Part shown: positions 26,942-36,640 of the stretch, in pieces
Position numbering within the stretch: position 1 is the stretch's first letter
Layout of the letters: each line of letters begins with the position of its first letter
DNA from: Rhodopseudomonas faecalis
GTDB taxonomy: Bacteria > Pseudomonadota > Alphaproteobacteria > Rhizobiales > Xanthobacteraceae
Assembly (NCBI RefSeq): GCF_003217325.1
Contig: NZ_QJTI01000002.1
Span: forward strand, 271,548-335,547
Reading direction: 5' to 3'
DNA length: 64,000 nucleotides
Program-made: the position numbers and the translations under genes
Notes under the pieces: model-generated
Database searches by the model: none
The model's input: the letters and a program-made list of their open reading frames with translations, nothing else
What the model was told of the DNA's origin: nothing

Positions 26942-28900
26942 ATGTCTCACTCGCATGCGCACAGGGCGGCGGAGCCGGCCAGCGCCAAGACTGATCCGGC
27001 GCAGAAGGCAACGCTGTTCGGGACGCTGCTGCAGTTGTGGCCCTATATCTGGCCGGGCGATCGCCTCGATCTGAAAATGCGGGTGGTCTGGGCGGTGCTG
27101 CTGCTGATCGCCGCCAAGATCGCCACCATGACCGTGCCGTTCACGTTCAAATGGGCGGTCGATGGCCTGACCGGCGAGGGCAGTGCGCCGGTCGATCCCA
27201 ATAATTGGATGCTGTGGCTGATCGCCTCGCCGCTGATCATGACGGTCAGCTACGGCGCGACGCGGGTGCTGATGGCGCTGCTGACGCAGTGGCGCGACGG
27301 CATGTTCGCCAAGGTGGCGATGCATGCGGTGCGCAAGCTGGCGCACATGACCTTCATCCACATGCACGAATTGTCGTTGCGCTTCCATCTGATGCGCAAG
27401 ACCGGCGGGCTGACGCGAGTGTTGGAGCGCGGCCGCAATGGCATCGAGACCATTGTGCGCATGGTGCTGCTGCAGCTGGTGCCGACCATCATCGAACTGG
27501 CGCTGCTGATGGGCGTGCTGCTGTGGCAGTTCGACTGGCGCTATGTCGCGGTCACGGTGATCACCGTCACCTTCTACATGCTGTACACTTATGTCGCGAC
27601 CGAATGGCGGATCGGCATCCGGCGGCGCATGAACGAATCCGACAGCGAGGCCAACACCAAGGCGATCGACTCGCTGCTCAATTACGAGACCGTCAAATAT
27701 TTCGGCGCCGAACAGCGCGAGGCCGCGCGCTATGACCGCTCGATGGAGCGCTATGAGCAGGCCAGCGTGATGACCTACACCTCGCTGGCGGTGCTGAACG
27801 CCGGCCAGGCCGCGATCTTCACCATCGGCCTCACCGTGACCATGGTGATGTGCGCGATCGGGGTGCGCAACGGCACCAACACGGTCGGCGATTTCGTCAT
27901 GATCAACGCCATGATGATCCAGCTCTATCAGCCGCTGAATTTCATGGGCATGGTCTATCGCGAGATCAAGCAGGGCGTGGTCGACATCGAGAAGATGTTC
28001 GACGTGCTGCTCAAGAATCCCGAGGTCAAGGATCTGCCGGGCGCCAAGCCGCTGGCAGTGCAAAATGGCACGGTGACGTTCGAGGACGTGCGCTTTGCCT
28101 ATGACCCGAACCGGCCGATCCTCAAGGGGCTGAGTTTTGAGGTGCCGGCCGGCAAGACCGTGGCGATCGTCGGCCCGTCCGGTGCCGGCAAATCGACCAT
28201 CTCGCGGCTGCTGTTCCGGCTTTATGACGTCTCGGGCGGCCGGATTCTGATCGACGGTCAGGACATTCGCCAGGTCACCCAGACCTCGCTGCGCGCCGCG
28301 ATCGGCATGGTTCCGCAGGACACCGTGCTGTTCAACGACACCATCCGCTACAACATCCGCTATGGCCGCTGGGACGCCAGCGACGCCGAGGTCGAGGAGG
28401 CGGCGCGCACCGCGCAGATCGACGCCTTCATCAAGGCCTCGCCCAAGGGCTATGAGACCGAAGTCGGCGAGCGCGGCCTAAAACTGTCGGGCGGCGAGAA
28501 GCAGCGAGTCGCGATCGCGCGCACGATTCTCAAGGCGCCGCCGATTCTGGTGCTGGACGAGGCCACCTCGGCGCTCGATAGCCACACCGAACGCGAGATC
28601 CAGGACGCGCTTGAACGGGTATCCCGCAACCGTACGTCGCTGGTGATTGCGCACCGGCTGTCCACCATCGTCGGCGCTGACGAGATCCTGGTGGTCGACC
28701 AGGGACGAATTGTGGAGCGCGGCCGTCATGGACAGCTTCTGGCCGCAAATGGCCTTTACGCCAGCATGTGGAACAGGCAACGTGAGGCCCAGGAGGCGCG
28801 CGAAAAGCTGGCGTTGATCGGCGATGATGAAGAAACGCCGAAGCGCGCCCCGGCGGTCGATGACGATGATGACCTCACGGCTCCCGCCGCGGTCGACTAG
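26942..28900 (+). CDS. Atm1-type ABC exporter (permease fused to ATPase)
   Basis: A half-transporter of 652 aa. The His-rich N-terminus (MSHSHAH) is followed by a six-helix exporter domain (about 45-350) and an ATPase domain with Walker A GPSGAGKST (411-419), signature LSGGEKQRVA and Walker B ILVLDEATSALD. Residues such as NEALLNYE-like DSLLNYETVKYFGAE are typical of the Atm1/HMT1 subfamily. These homodimers export glutathione-linked sulfur or metal species across the inner membrane. The ATG at 26942 has AAGG about 8 nt upstream. It lies 49 bp before psd, but a functional link is not evident. Confidence 0.9.
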   Translation: MSHSHAHRAAEPASAKTDPAQKATLFGTLLQLWPYIWPGDRLDLKMRVVWAVLLLIAAKIATMTVPFTFKWAVDGLTGEGSAPVDPNNWMLWLIASPLIMTVSYGATRVLMALLTQWRDGMFAKVAMHAVRKLAHMTFIHMHELSLRFHLMRKTGGLTRVLERGRNGIETIVRMVLLQLVPTIIELALLMGVLLWQFDWRYVAVTVITVTFYMLYTYVATEWRIGIRRRMNESDSEANTKAIDSLLNYETVKYFGAEQREAARYDRSMERYEQASVMTYTSLAVLNAGQAAIFTIGLTVTMVMCAIGVRNGTNTVGDFVMINAMMIQLYQPLNFMGMVYREIKQGVVDIEKMFDVLLKNPEVKDLPGAKPLAVQNGTVTFEDVRFAYDPNRPILKGLSFEVPAGKTVAIVGPSGAGKSTISRLLFRLYDVSGGRILIDGQDIRQVTQTSLRAAIGMVPQDTVLFNDTIRYNIRYGRWDASDAEVEEAARTAQIDAFIKASPKGYETEVGERGLKLSGGEKQRVAIARTILKAPPILVLDEATSALDSHTEREIQDALERVSRNRTSLVIAHRLSTIVGADEILVVDQGRIVERGRHGQLLAANGLYASMWNRQREAQEAREKLALIGDDEETPKRAPAVDDDDDLTAPAAVD

Positions 28901-28949
28901 CGTTTCCCGCTCGATTAGCTAGCCACATCCAGGAACCAGGTTCTCTCAC

Positions 28950-29648
28950 ATGTCCATCGTCAACTCCATTCGCGCGCAAATCCCGCCGGTCCATCCGGAG
29001 GGCTATCCGTTCATCGGCGCATTCGCGCTCGTCAGCCTGGTGCTGTTCCTGATCTGGTCGCCGCTCGGCTGGATCGGCGCGGCGCTGACGGTCTGGTGCG
29101 CGCTGTTCTTCCGTAACCCGAAGCGCGTCACCCCGATTCGCGACGGCCTCGTGGTGTCGCCGGCCGACGGCCGGGTGTCGATGGTGACCTCGGTGGTGCC
29201 GCCGCCGGAACTCGGCCTCGGCCCCAAGCCGATGCTGCGGGTCTCGATCTTCATGAGCGTGTTCAATTGCCACGTGAACCGCGCCCCGGTGCCGGGCCGG
29301 ATCGAGCGGATCGTTTACACGCCGGGCAAGTTCATCAACGCCGAGCTCGACAAGGCCAGCGAGGACAATGAGCGCAACGCCATGGTGATCTCGACCCAGC
29401 ATGGCGAGATCGGCGTGGTGCAGATCGCCGGCTTGGTGGCGCGGCGCATCGTATCGTTCGTGCGGGTCGGCCAGGAGATGGCGGCCGGCGAGCGTTTTGG
29501 CCTGATCCGGTTCGGCTCGCGGCTCGACGTGTTTTTGCCGGAAGGCACCACCACGCTGGTGTCGCCCGGCCAGACCGCCATTGCCGGCGAAACCGTGCTG
29601 GCGGATTTCCGTCCGGGCGAGGGTTCTCGGACCTACCGGACCGACTAG
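28950..29648 (+). CDS. psd: Phosphatidylserine decarboxylase proenzyme
   Basis: A short (Hyphomicrobiales-type) Psd of 232 aa. A hydrophobic helix (about 25-55) precedes the catalytic domain. Self-cleavage occurs at Gly189-Ser190 in [11 protein letters not shown], and the Ser becomes the pyruvoyl group. It decarboxylates phosphatidylserine to phosphatidylethanolamine at the inner membrane. The substrate-supplying gene pssA follows 72 bp downstream. Confidence 0.94.
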   Translation: MSIVNSIRAQIPPVHPEGYPFIGAFALVSLVLFLIWSPLGWIGAALTVWCALFFRNPKRVTPIRDGLVVSPADGRVSMVTSVVPPPELGLGPKPMLRVSIFMSVFNCHVNRAPVPGRIERIVYTPGKFINAELDKASEDNERNAMVISTQHGEIGVVQIAGLVARRIVSFVRVGQEMAAGERFGLIRFGSRLDVFLPEGTTTLVSPGQTAIAGETVLADFRPGEGSRTYRTD

Positions 29649-29720
29649 CGGTGACGGGCTTTGCCCCGGCGCCACGCGGCGCCGGTGGCAAAATCGGTCG
29701 GCGCGCGTTATAAGAGGTGT

Positions 29721-30596
29721 ATGCAGATGCCGTTCGACCCGAAATTGCGCGATCGACCCAAGCGCCGGTTCGGCCCGATCCCGGTGCGCCTGCTGGTTCC
29801 CAATTTCATCACGCTGCTGGCGATTGGCGCCGGCCTGACCGCGATCCGGCTGTCCACCGAAGGGCGCATGGAACTGGCGGTGGCCGCGATCGTGTTCGCC
29901 GCGGTGCTGGACGGCATCGATGGCCGCGTCGCCCGCATGATCAAGGGCCAGTCGAAGTTCGGGGCCGAACTCGACAGCCTCGCCGACTTCGTCAATTTCG
30001 GCGTCGCGCCCGGCCTGATCCTGTATTTCTGGCAGCTGCACGACCTGCACAATGTCGGCTGGATCGCCGCGATGATCTTCGCGATCAGCGGCGGCTTGCG
30101 GCTCGCGCGTTTCAACTCCACCATCGATGATCCCAAGCCTGCGGCGGCCGCCAATTTCTTCACCGGGGTGCCGGCGCCGGCCGGCGCGATCGCGGTGATG
30201 CTGCCGGTCTATCTGGAATTCCTCGGTGCGCCGCGCATTCCGGCGGTGGTCACCGCGCTCTACACCCTGGTGATTGCCGGGCTGATGGTGTCGCGGCTGC
30301 CGGTGTTTTCCGGCAAGGCGGTGCGGATGCGGGTGCCGCCGGAGCTGGTGCTGCCGGTGTTCGTGTCGGTGGTGTTCATCATCGCGCTGCTGATCGGCTA
30401 TCCCTGGCACGTGCTGACGATCGGCTCCGTGCTCTATCTGGCGACCTTGCCGCTGGGGCTCAAATCCTACCGCGAGAAGGTCAAGGCCGAGGCGGCGTTG
30501 ATGGGCGCCGAACCCGGTGCGGCGAGCGGGCTGTCCGCGAATGTGCCGCCGGCGAGCGGCGCCGCGCATGAAGAACGTCCGACCCGCCTGAACTAA
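29721..30596 (+). CDS. pssA: CDP-diacylglycerol-serine O-phosphatidyltransferase
   Basis: A membrane protein of 291 aa with the CDP-alcohol phosphatidyltransferase motif DG-x2-DGR-AR...G-x3-D-x3-D (DGIDGRVARMIKG then GAELDSLAD, about residues 71-95) and about seven to eight helices. It makes phosphatidylserine from CDP-diacylglycerol and serine. AAGAGG lies 5 nt before the ATG at 29721. The C-terminal tail beyond the last helix is Ala/Pro rich. Confidence 0.94.
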   Translation: MQMPFDPKLRDRPKRRFGPIPVRLLVPNFITLLAIGAGLTAIRLSTEGRMELAVAAIVFAAVLDGIDGRVARMIKGQSKFGAELDSLADFVNFGVAPGLILYFWQLHDLHNVGWIAAMIFAISGGLRLARFNSTIDDPKPAAAANFFTGVPAPAGAIAVMLPVYLEFLGAPRIPAVVTALYTLVIAGLMVSRLPVFSGKAVRMRVPPELVLPVFVSVVFIIALLIGYPWHVLTIGSVLYLATLPLGLKSYREKVKAEAALMGAEPGAASGLSANVPPASGAAHEERPTRLN

Positions 30597-30927
30597 GCGG
30601 GCCTCGACTGAGCGGCCCAAACTGAGCGGCCGACGCTAACAAGGTTAGCAACTGGTTGATGAGCGCGACCCGTGGGTGTGCTCATCCTGGCCCAGCGGGC
30701 GCGTCTTGAGGGCCGCCGCACTCAGCAAGTCATTGAACTAAGTGGATGGTCTTGCTGGTGGTTGCTGATCCGTCCGCGCGCTCAACGAGGGCTTTCTGGG
30801 GTCTCCCCGCAGTTTAACCTTTACGCGTCTTTAATGGCGACCACGCTACGGTAAGCCCGTGCAGTGCAGAAGCGCTGTGCCGGCGCCAGCGCGGGCTGGC
30901 GCGCGAGTGCGCGTGTCGGAGTACTTC
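30597..30927. other. Intergenic region before motA
   Basis: 331 bp without a supported gene. It should hold the motAB promoter. TTAA sequences at 30814 and 30831 are too far apart for a full CtrA box. An open frame continues upstream of motA from 30859 but does not match MotA proteins. Confidence 0.5.
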
Positions 30928-31701
30928 ATGGATATCGCCACACTCCTGGGCCTGGCTGCGGGTGCCGCCGTCGTGTCCTCGCTCATCCTGATGGGCGGTA
31001 ACTTCGGGATGTTCTATGACATCCATGCGGTCATCGTCATTTTCGGCGGTTCGTTCGCCGCGACGCTGATCCGATTCCCGCTGTCGTCGATGCTGCACGG
31101 TCTGCCGCTCGGTGCCAAATTCGCCTTCACGCTCAGCAGTCTGCAGGCCCGCGATCTGGTCGACGAACTGGCCCGCATTGCCGAAATCGCCCGTAAGCAA
31201 GGCCCGGTCGGACTGGAAAAGGTCGAGACCGACGAGCCGTTTCTGGCCAAGGGTATCCGCTACGTCGCCGACGGCTACGATCTCGAGTTCATTCGCGACA
31301 ATATGGAGCGCGACCGCGACAATTTTCTGCTGCACCTCAACGAAGGCTCGAAGATCTATCGCGCCATCGGTGACTGCGCCCCGGCGTTCGGCATGATCGG
31401 TACGCTGCTGGGCATGGTGCAGATGTTCTCCAACATGTCCGACCCCTCCAAGCTCGGCCCGTTCATGGCGGTGGCGCTGCTGGCGACGCTGTATGGCGCC
31501 GTGGTGGCCAACCTGATCTGTCTGCCGATCGCCGACAAGCTGCATGGCAAGCTGGTCGATGAAGAAACTAACCGCACGCTGATCATCGACGGCATTCTGA
31601 TGATCCGTGAATCCAAGAGCCCGGCGCTGGTGCGCGAAATGCTGCTGGCCTATCTGCCGGAGAAGCATCGCCACGAAGAGGGAGAGCCGGTGCCCGCGTA
31701 A
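30928..31701 (+). CDS. motA: Flagellar motor stator protein MotA/PomA
   Basis: An inner-membrane protein of 257 aa of the shorter PomA-like type. It has four helices (two near the N-terminus, two at about 150-200, with GDCAPAFGMIGTLLGMVQMF). The cytoplasmic loop carries the charged residues that contact FliG. With MotB it forms the ion channel that drives rotation. GGAG lies about 7 nt before the ATG. motB follows 29 bp downstream. No flagellar structural genes are in the window. Confidence 0.9.
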   Translation: MDIATLLGLAAGAAVVSSLILMGGNFGMFYDIHAVIVIFGGSFAATLIRFPLSSMLHGLPLGAKFAFTLSSLQARDLVDELARIAEIARKQGPVGLEKVETDEPFLAKGIRYVADGYDLEFIRDNMERDRDNFLLHLNEGSKIYRAIGDCAPAFGMIGTLLGMVQMFSNMSDPSKLGPFMAVALLATLYGAVVANLICLPIADKLHGKLVDEETNRTLIIDGILMIRESKSPALVREMLLAYLPEKHRHEEGEPVPA

Positions 31702-31730
31702 GCTAGCAACGGCGATCCGGAAAGCGGGCA

Positions 31731-32558
31731 ATGGCCAAGAAGAAGCGCGAAGAGGCACATGGCGGTCATGGCTGGTTCGTGACGTTCGCGGACCTGATGG
31801 CGCTGCTGCTTGCCTTCTTCGTGATGCTGGTGGCGTTCTCGACCCAGGACAAGCAGAAGCTGAAGATCGTCGCCGGCTCGATGCGCGAGGCGTTCGGCGT
31901 GCAGCAGGACTCGCGCTACGCCGGCGTGCTCGAAACCGATGGCGTGCCCAATCGCGGCAAGCTGAAGAACTCCGCGCATATCTCGCCGGACCAGTCGACC
32001 AATACGCCGAGCCCCGACGATGGCGGCGTGTCGGATACCGCCGGCGGCAAGACCAAAGCCCAGCGGGAGTTCGCGCTGGCCTCGGCCTCGCTGCGCCAGG
32101 CGCTGCAGGACATGCCGGAGCTGACCGACATCTCCAAAAACGTGATCTTCGAGGAGACCAAGGATGGTCTCAACATGGAGATCGTCGATCAGGAAGGGCG
32201 CTCGATGTTCGCCGAGGGCTCCAAGGTGCCGTATGAGCGCACCAAGGTGCTGATCCAGCGCATCGCCGAGCCGCTGCGGCAGACCCCGCTGCGCATCTCG
32301 ATCTCGGGCCACACCTCGGCCGGGGTGCTGCCAGGCCGTGCGGACTACAATGCCTTCGATCTGTCATCTGACCGCGCCAATGCCGTGCGCCAGATTCTGG
32401 AGCGCGAGGGCGTGCCGACCAATCAGATCTACTCGGTGTCGGGCCGCGCCGACAGCCAGCCGCTGTTCCCGGACGATCCGACGCTGGCTGCCAATCGCCG
32501 CGTCACCATCACCTTGATGCGCGAGCCGCCGCCGCTGCCGCCTGGGCTAAAACCCTGA
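31731..32558 (+). CDS. motB: Flagellar motor stator protein MotB
   Basis: A protein of 275 aa with one N-terminal membrane helix carrying the ion-binding Asp (D21 in FADLMALLLAFF). A linker follows, then a C-terminal OmpA-like peptidoglycan-binding domain (about 145-270, ISISGHTSAG...DLSSDRANAV...GRADSQPL). It anchors the stator to the cell wall and conducts ions with MotA. The short spacing to motA indicates one operon. Confidence 0.92.
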   Translation: MAKKKREEAHGGHGWFVTFADLMALLLAFFVMLVAFSTQDKQKLKIVAGSMREAFGVQQDSRYAGVLETDGVPNRGKLKNSAHISPDQSTNTPSPDDGGVSDTAGGKTKAQREFALASASLRQALQDMPELTDISKNVIFEETKDGLNMEIVDQEGRSMFAEGSKVPYERTKVLIQRIAEPLRQTPLRISISGHTSAGVLPGRADYNAFDLSSDRANAVRQILEREGVPTNQIYSVSGRADSQPLFPDDPTLAANRRVTITLMREPPPLPPGLKP

Positions 32559-32723
32559 TCGCGCGCGAAGTCGTGACCGGCTTCGGCTAGCTCCGTTTGG
32601 CACAATTGCCTGTTCAAGACGCTGCCAAGCTCGGCTAATCATGCTCAGGGCATGACGGTCGGCCGCTCATCCATTGCGCGCTGCCGGAAGTGTCGATCTG
32701 ACGCAGCGAGCAAAGGGGTTTCC

Positions 32724-33179
32724 GTGGCTCCCCCACAGATCCAGACCTTGATTTTCGCGACATCAGCGGCAACTTTGGCCGCGCAATGGGCGGGCGCGAT
32801 CGCTCCTGTCGTTGCGGGCCTTGGTCCCAGCATGGCATTGGCACAGGAGAAGCGGGTGGCCAAAGTTCACGATCTGACGCCGCAGCAGGTTGCGCAAGGA
32901 CTGGCCGAAGGGCGCATGGTGCTGATCGATGTCCGCGAGCCGGACGAGATCGCCGCCGAGGCTTATCCGGACGCCATTGCCTTGCCGTTGTCGCGCTTCG
33001 ATGCGCGGCAGATTCCCGATCCGCAGGGCAAGCAGGTGGTGTTCGCCTGTCGGTTCGGTCGACGCTCGGTGACCGCTTCGCTGGCCGCGCAGGCCGCCGG
33101 ATTGAATTACGACAGTCATCTGGCGGGCGGCATCATTGCCTGGAAAGCCGCCGGTCAGCCGACCAAAACCGGCCGTTGA
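32724..33179 (+). CDS. Exported single-domain rhodanese
   Basis: A protein of 151 aa with a signal peptide (about 1-40, cleavage near MALA-Q) and one rhodanese domain. The active-site loop is C109-R-F-G-R-R-S, matching the C-x-x-G-x-R pattern. It should transfer sulfane sulfur in the periplasm. I chose the GTG at 32724 because AAAGGGG lies about 6 nt upstream and the signal peptide starts there. An ATG at 32652 would add 24 basic residues. The aminotransferase gene follows 8 bp after the stop. Confidence 0.8.
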   Translation: MAPPQIQTLIFATSAATLAAQWAGAIAPVVAGLGPSMALAQEKRVAKVHDLTPQQVAQGLAEGRMVLIDVREPDEIAAEAYPDAIALPLSRFDARQIPDPQGKQVVFACRFGRRSVTASLAAQAAGLNYDSHLAGGIIAWKAAGQPTKTGR

Positions 33180-33187
33180 TCACTACG

Positions 33188-34342
33188 ATGAACAAGGTCT
33201 TTGCCGGGCTGCCGGTCACCGTCTTTGAGGCCATGTCGCAGCTCGCGCGCGACAACGGCGCCATCAATCTTGGCCAGGGCTTTCCCGACGATCCGGGCCC
33301 GGAGGATATTCGCCGCGTGGCCGCCGACGCGGTGATGAACGGCAACAATCAGTACCCGTCGATGATGGGGATTCCGGAGCTGCGCCAAGCGATCGCCAGC
33401 CACTACCACCATTGGCACGGCGTCGATCTCGATCCGATGGCGGAAGTGATGGTCACCTCCGGCGCCACCGAAGCGCTGACCGCGTCGATCCTGGCGGTGG
33501 TCGAGCCCGGCGACGAAGTGATCGTGTTCCAGCCGGTCTATGATTCCTATCTGCCGATCATCCGCCAGGCGGGCGGCATCCCGAAGCTGGTGCGCCTTGA
33601 ACCGCCGCATTGGCGGTTGACCGAGGATGCACTGCGCGCGGTGTTCTCGCCGAAAACCAAGGCGGTGATCTTCAACAATCCCTTGAACCCCGCGGCGGTG
33701 GTCTATCCGCGCGAAGACCTCGAATTGTTGGCGCGGTTCTGCCAGGAGTTCGATGCAATCGCGATCTGCGACGAGGTCTGGGAGCACGTCACTTTCGACG
33801 GCCTGCAACATCAGCCGCTGCTCGGCATTCCGGGGATGCGCGATCGCACCATCAAGATCGGCTCGGCCGGCAAGATCTTTTCGCTGACCGGCTGGAAGAT
33901 CGGCTTTGTGTGCGCCGCGCCGCCGCTATTGCGCGTCGCCGCCAAGGTGCATCAGTTTCTGACCTTCACCACGCCGCCCAATCTGCAGGTCGCGGTCGCC
34001 TATGGGCTCGGCAAGGCCGACGATTACTTCCTGCAGATGCGTAAGGAACTGGCGCGCAGCCGCGACCGGCTGGCGAGCGGGCTGCAGACCATCGGCTTTC
34101 CGGTGATCCGCTCGCAGGGCACCTATTTCCTCACGGTCGATCTGTCGCCGCTCGGCCTCAATGAGAGTGATGAAGCGTTCTGTCGACGGATCGTGACCGA
34201 GTACAAGGTGGCCGCGATCCCGGTGTCGGCGTTCTATGAAAACAACCCCGTGACCTCCGTGGTCCGGTTCTGCTTCGCGAAGAAAGACGCGACGATCGAT
34301 GCGGCGCTGGAACGGCTGTCGGATGCCGTGCATCGCCGGTAG
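33188..34342 (+). CDS. PLP-dependent aminotransferase, class I/II
   Basis: A fold-type I aminotransferase of 384 aa. It has NLGQGFPDDPGPE near the N-terminus, NNPLNPAAVVY for substrate binding, ICDEVWEH with the PLP-nitrogen Asp, and the Schiff-base lysine K229 in SAGKIFSLTGWKIGF. A C-terminal VVRFCFAK carries the carboxylate-binding Arg. The pattern is closest to the methionine/kynurenine/glutamine-type aminotransferases (YbdL-like). The exact substrate is not decided. The ATG is 8 bp after the rhodanese stop, and GATCACTACG before it has no clear ribosome site, so coupling is likely. Confidence 0.87.
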   Translation: MNKVFAGLPVTVFEAMSQLARDNGAINLGQGFPDDPGPEDIRRVAADAVMNGNNQYPSMMGIPELRQAIASHYHHWHGVDLDPMAEVMVTSGATEALTASILAVVEPGDEVIVFQPVYDSYLPIIRQAGGIPKLVRLEPPHWRLTEDALRAVFSPKTKAVIFNNPLNPAAVVYPREDLELLARFCQEFDAIAICDEVWEHVTFDGLQHQPLLGIPGMRDRTIKIGSAGKIFSLTGWKIGFVCAAPPLLRVAAKVHQFLTFTTPPNLQVAVAYGLGKADDYFLQMRKELARSRDRLASGLQTIGFPVIRSQGTYFLTVDLSPLGLNESDEAFCRRIVTEYKVAAIPVSAFYENNPVTSVVRFCFAKKDATIDAALERLSDAVHRR

Positions 34343-34394
34343 GGAGGTTTCCATGATCCGCCGCTGAGCGGATCGTGAACGAGGAGGGATAGCG

Positions 34395-35507
34395 ATGTGG
34401 GGTCAGGTTCGTAAGCGGCTGCCGGCTTGGGCAGCAGTGCTGGCATCCGTTGCATGGGCGGCGGTGCCGGCCAATGCGCAGGAGCGCACCGTCAACTTCT
34501 TCAACTGGTCGAGCTACATGGCGCCGGGCGTCCTGGAGGATTTCACCAAGGAGACCGGCATCAAGGTGGTGTACGACACCTTCGACACCAACGAGACGCT
34601 GGAGACCCGGCTTTTGGCCGGCAAGTCCGGCTATGACCTGGTGGTGCCGACCGCGTATTTCCTGCAGCGGCAGATTTCCGCGAACGTGTTCCAGAAGCTC
34701 GACAAGAGCAAGCTGCCGAACCTCACCAATGCCTGGGACGTGGTCACCAAGCGCCTGCAAGTCTATGACCCCGGCAATCAATATGCCGCCAACTACATGT
34801 GGGGCACCACCGGCATCGGCTACAACATCGACATGGTCGAGAACATTCTCGGCCGCGGCGCGGTGATCGATAGCTGGGACATGATCTTCAAGCCGGAGAA
34901 CATCGCCAAGTTCAAGGATTGCGGCGTTCATATGCTGGACTCGCCGTCCGACATTCTGCCGGCGGCGCTGAACTATCTCGGCCTTGATCCGAACTCGACC
35001 AAGCCGGCTGACCTGGAGAAGGCGGCCGATCTGGTGGCGACCATCCGGCCCAATGTGCGCAAATTCCATTCCTCGGAGTATCTGAACGCGCTCGCCACCG
35101 GCGAGATCTGCCTGGTGGTCGGCTGGTCCGGCGACATCATGCAGGCGCGCAGCCGCGCCGCCGAAGCCAACAAGGGCATCCGGATCGGCTACGCCATTCC
35201 CAAGGAGGGCGCGCAGATGTTCTTTGATAATCTGGTGATCCCCGCGGACGCCAAGAACGTTGCCGAAGCGCACGAACTGATCAACTATCTGTACCGGCCG
35301 GAAGTGGCGGCGAAGAACTCCGACTTCCTGTCCTATGCCAACGGTAATCTCGCCAGCCAAAAACTGATCAGCGAAAAGGTGATCAACGACAAGATGATCT
35401 TCCCGGACGAGGCGACCGAGAAGGGCCTGTTCATCGTCACCGCGCGCGATCAGCAGACGCAGCGCGCCATCAACCGGCTGTGGACCCGGATCAAGACTGG
35501 CCGCTGA
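34395..35507 (+). CDS. Polyamine ABC transporter substrate-binding protein (PotF/PotD type)
   Basis: A protein of 370 aa with a signal peptide (about 1-29, cleavage after PANA) and a PotD/PotF fold. Examples are NFFNWSSYMAPGVLEDF, YDLVVPTAYFLQRQ, WGTTGIGYN and VVGWSGDIMQA, with acidic and aromatic residues that bind putrescine or spermidine. No permease or ATPase gene is adjacent, so it is an orphan binding protein here. GAGGAGGG lies 7 nt before the ATG. A strong terminator follows. Confidence 0.9.
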   Translation: MWGQVRKRLPAWAAVLASVAWAAVPANAQERTVNFFNWSSYMAPGVLEDFTKETGIKVVYDTFDTNETLETRLLAGKSGYDLVVPTAYFLQRQISANVFQKLDKSKLPNLTNAWDVVTKRLQVYDPGNQYAANYMWGTTGIGYNIDMVENILGRGAVIDSWDMIFKPENIAKFKDCGVHMLDSPSDILPAALNYLGLDPNSTKPADLEKAADLVATIRPNVRKFHSSEYLNALATGEICLVVGWSGDIMQARSRAAEANKGIRIGYAIPKEGAQMFFDNLVIPADAKNVAEAHELINYLYRPEVAAKNSDFLSYANGNLASQKLISEKVINDKMIFPDEATEKGLFIVTARDQQTQRAINRLWTRIKTGR

Positions 35508-35535
35508 CGCAAGCACAAACACCACCGCAAACGAC

Positions 35536-35568
35536 AAACGCGCCGAACCTGGTTCGGCGCGTTTCGTT
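35536..35568 (+). terminator. Rho-independent terminator after the polyamine-binding protein gene
   Basis: AAACGCGCCGAA, CCTGG, TTCGGCGCGTTT form a 12-bp perfect stem followed by CGTTTAT. The A-rich left arm means it could also act on the minus strand. Confidence 0.75.
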
Positions 35569-35578
35569 TATGCTGACC

Positions 35579-35690
35579 TTGGTCCGTCATGCCCGCGCTT
35601 TGTCGCGGGCATCCACGTCTTGAAAGCGCTGCAGATCAAAGACGTGGATGGCCGGGACGAGCCCGGCCATGGCGCCGTTGGTACTACTGA
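35579..35690 (-). repeat. Interspersed palindromic repeat, family A copy 4 (inverted)
   Basis: About 112 bp. CCGTCATGCCCGCGCTTTGT and CGCGGGCATCCACGTCTTGA lead to GATGGCCGGGACGAGCCCGG and CCATGG. It is shorter at both ends than copies 1-3 and lies between the convergent polyamine-binding and lpxXL genes. Confidence 0.8.
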
Positions 35691-35707
35691 TGGCAAAGGC
35701 GCTGATC

Positions 35708-36640
35708 TCAGCGCCAGCGGCGATGCAGCCACAGCCATTGATCGGGATATTCCCGCACCCAGGATTCGATCACTGAAGTGATCACCTGCATGGTGCCCTG
35801 AATATCGACATTGCCCTTGGCGTCGCGGATCGGCGTGATCTGCTCGGTCAGCTCGGCGCGGAAGCGGTGATTGGGCAGGCGGATGATGCGCACGCCATGT
35901 AGCGGGCAATCGATCTGGCGCAGCAGCCGCGCCAGCATCGGGTTGGCGCGGGTCTTGCGACCGAAGAACGTCACTTCGACGCCCTTGGTGTACCATTGAT
36001 CGACCAGCATGCCGACATGCTGGCCCTTTTGCAGCGCTTCAGCGAGCTTGAATGGCGCGGTCGGACCACCGGCGATCAGCGTGCCCATTTTCACCGAACG
36101 CATCTGCTGCACGATCCGGTCCGCTGCCGGCACATTGGGGCGGCGGAACAGCGCGGCGGCATCAAGGCCATGCTCGGCGGCAGCGACCGCCGGCAGCTCC
36201 CAATTGCCAAGATGGGCAGCGAAGATCAGCGCCGGCTTGCCGTCGTTGCGCAGCTGGTCGAACAGCTCGATGCTGCGCGGGGTGATTTCGACGCGGCCGT
36301 TCTCGGGGTGATCGCGATCGAGCTGCCAGGCGTGATCGAGATGGGCGAATTCGGCCGCGAGCCGGCCGAGATTGTCCCAGACCCCGGCGAGAATGGCGTC
36401 GATTTCCTCCGGCGACTTTTCGGGGAAGGCCGCGGTGAGGTTGTCGCGGCCGACCTTGTGCTCGGACAGCCGCGGACCGATCTTGCGCATCGCGGCGCCA
36501 AAGAAGTCCGCGGTCTTGATCGGATCGAAATGACGCGTGGTGCGCAAAAGGCCAACCGCCAATGCGCCGACCACGGCGCCGGCCAGCGGCTTGGTGGCAT
36601 TGCGCGCGATCGCGGCGGCGCGGATCAGGGGGCGGCGCAT
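35708..36640 (-). CDS. lpxXL: Lipid A very-long-chain acyltransferase
   Basis: A protein of 310 aa of the LpxL/HtrB acyltransferase family, with an N-terminal hydrophobic segment (about 15-32) and the catalytic H-x4-E motif HLGNWE near residue 142. DQWYTKG and FFGRKTRA follow. In rhizobia the last gene of the acpXL cluster transfers the C28 hydroxy acyl chain from AcpXL to lipid A at the inner membrane. Position and family match that gene. Its ATG overlaps the stop of the preceding dehydrogenase by one base (TGATG). The symbol is assigned by cluster position. Confidence 0.88.
   Translation of the reverse strand: MRRPLIRAAAIARNATKPLAGAVVGALAVGLLRTTRHFDPIKTADFFGAAMRKIGPRLSEHKVGRDNLTAAFPEKSPEEIDAILAGVWDNLGRLAAEFAHLDHAWQLDRDHPENGRVEITPRSIELFDQLRNDGKPALIFAAHLGNWELPAVAAAEHGLDAAALFRRPNVPAADRIVQQMRSVKMGTLIAGGPTAPFKLAEALQKGQHVGMLVDQWYTKGVEVTFFGRKTRANPMLARLLRQIDCPLHGVRIIRLPNHRFRAELTEQITPIRDAKGNVDIQGTMQVITSVIESWVREYPDQWLWLHRRWR

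Noticed and set aside
31699..31715. GCTAGCAACGGCGAT after motA resembling the head of repeat family A
   Set aside because: Only about 15 bases match and neither hairpin follows. It could be chance or a tiny remnant, so it is not listed as a copy.
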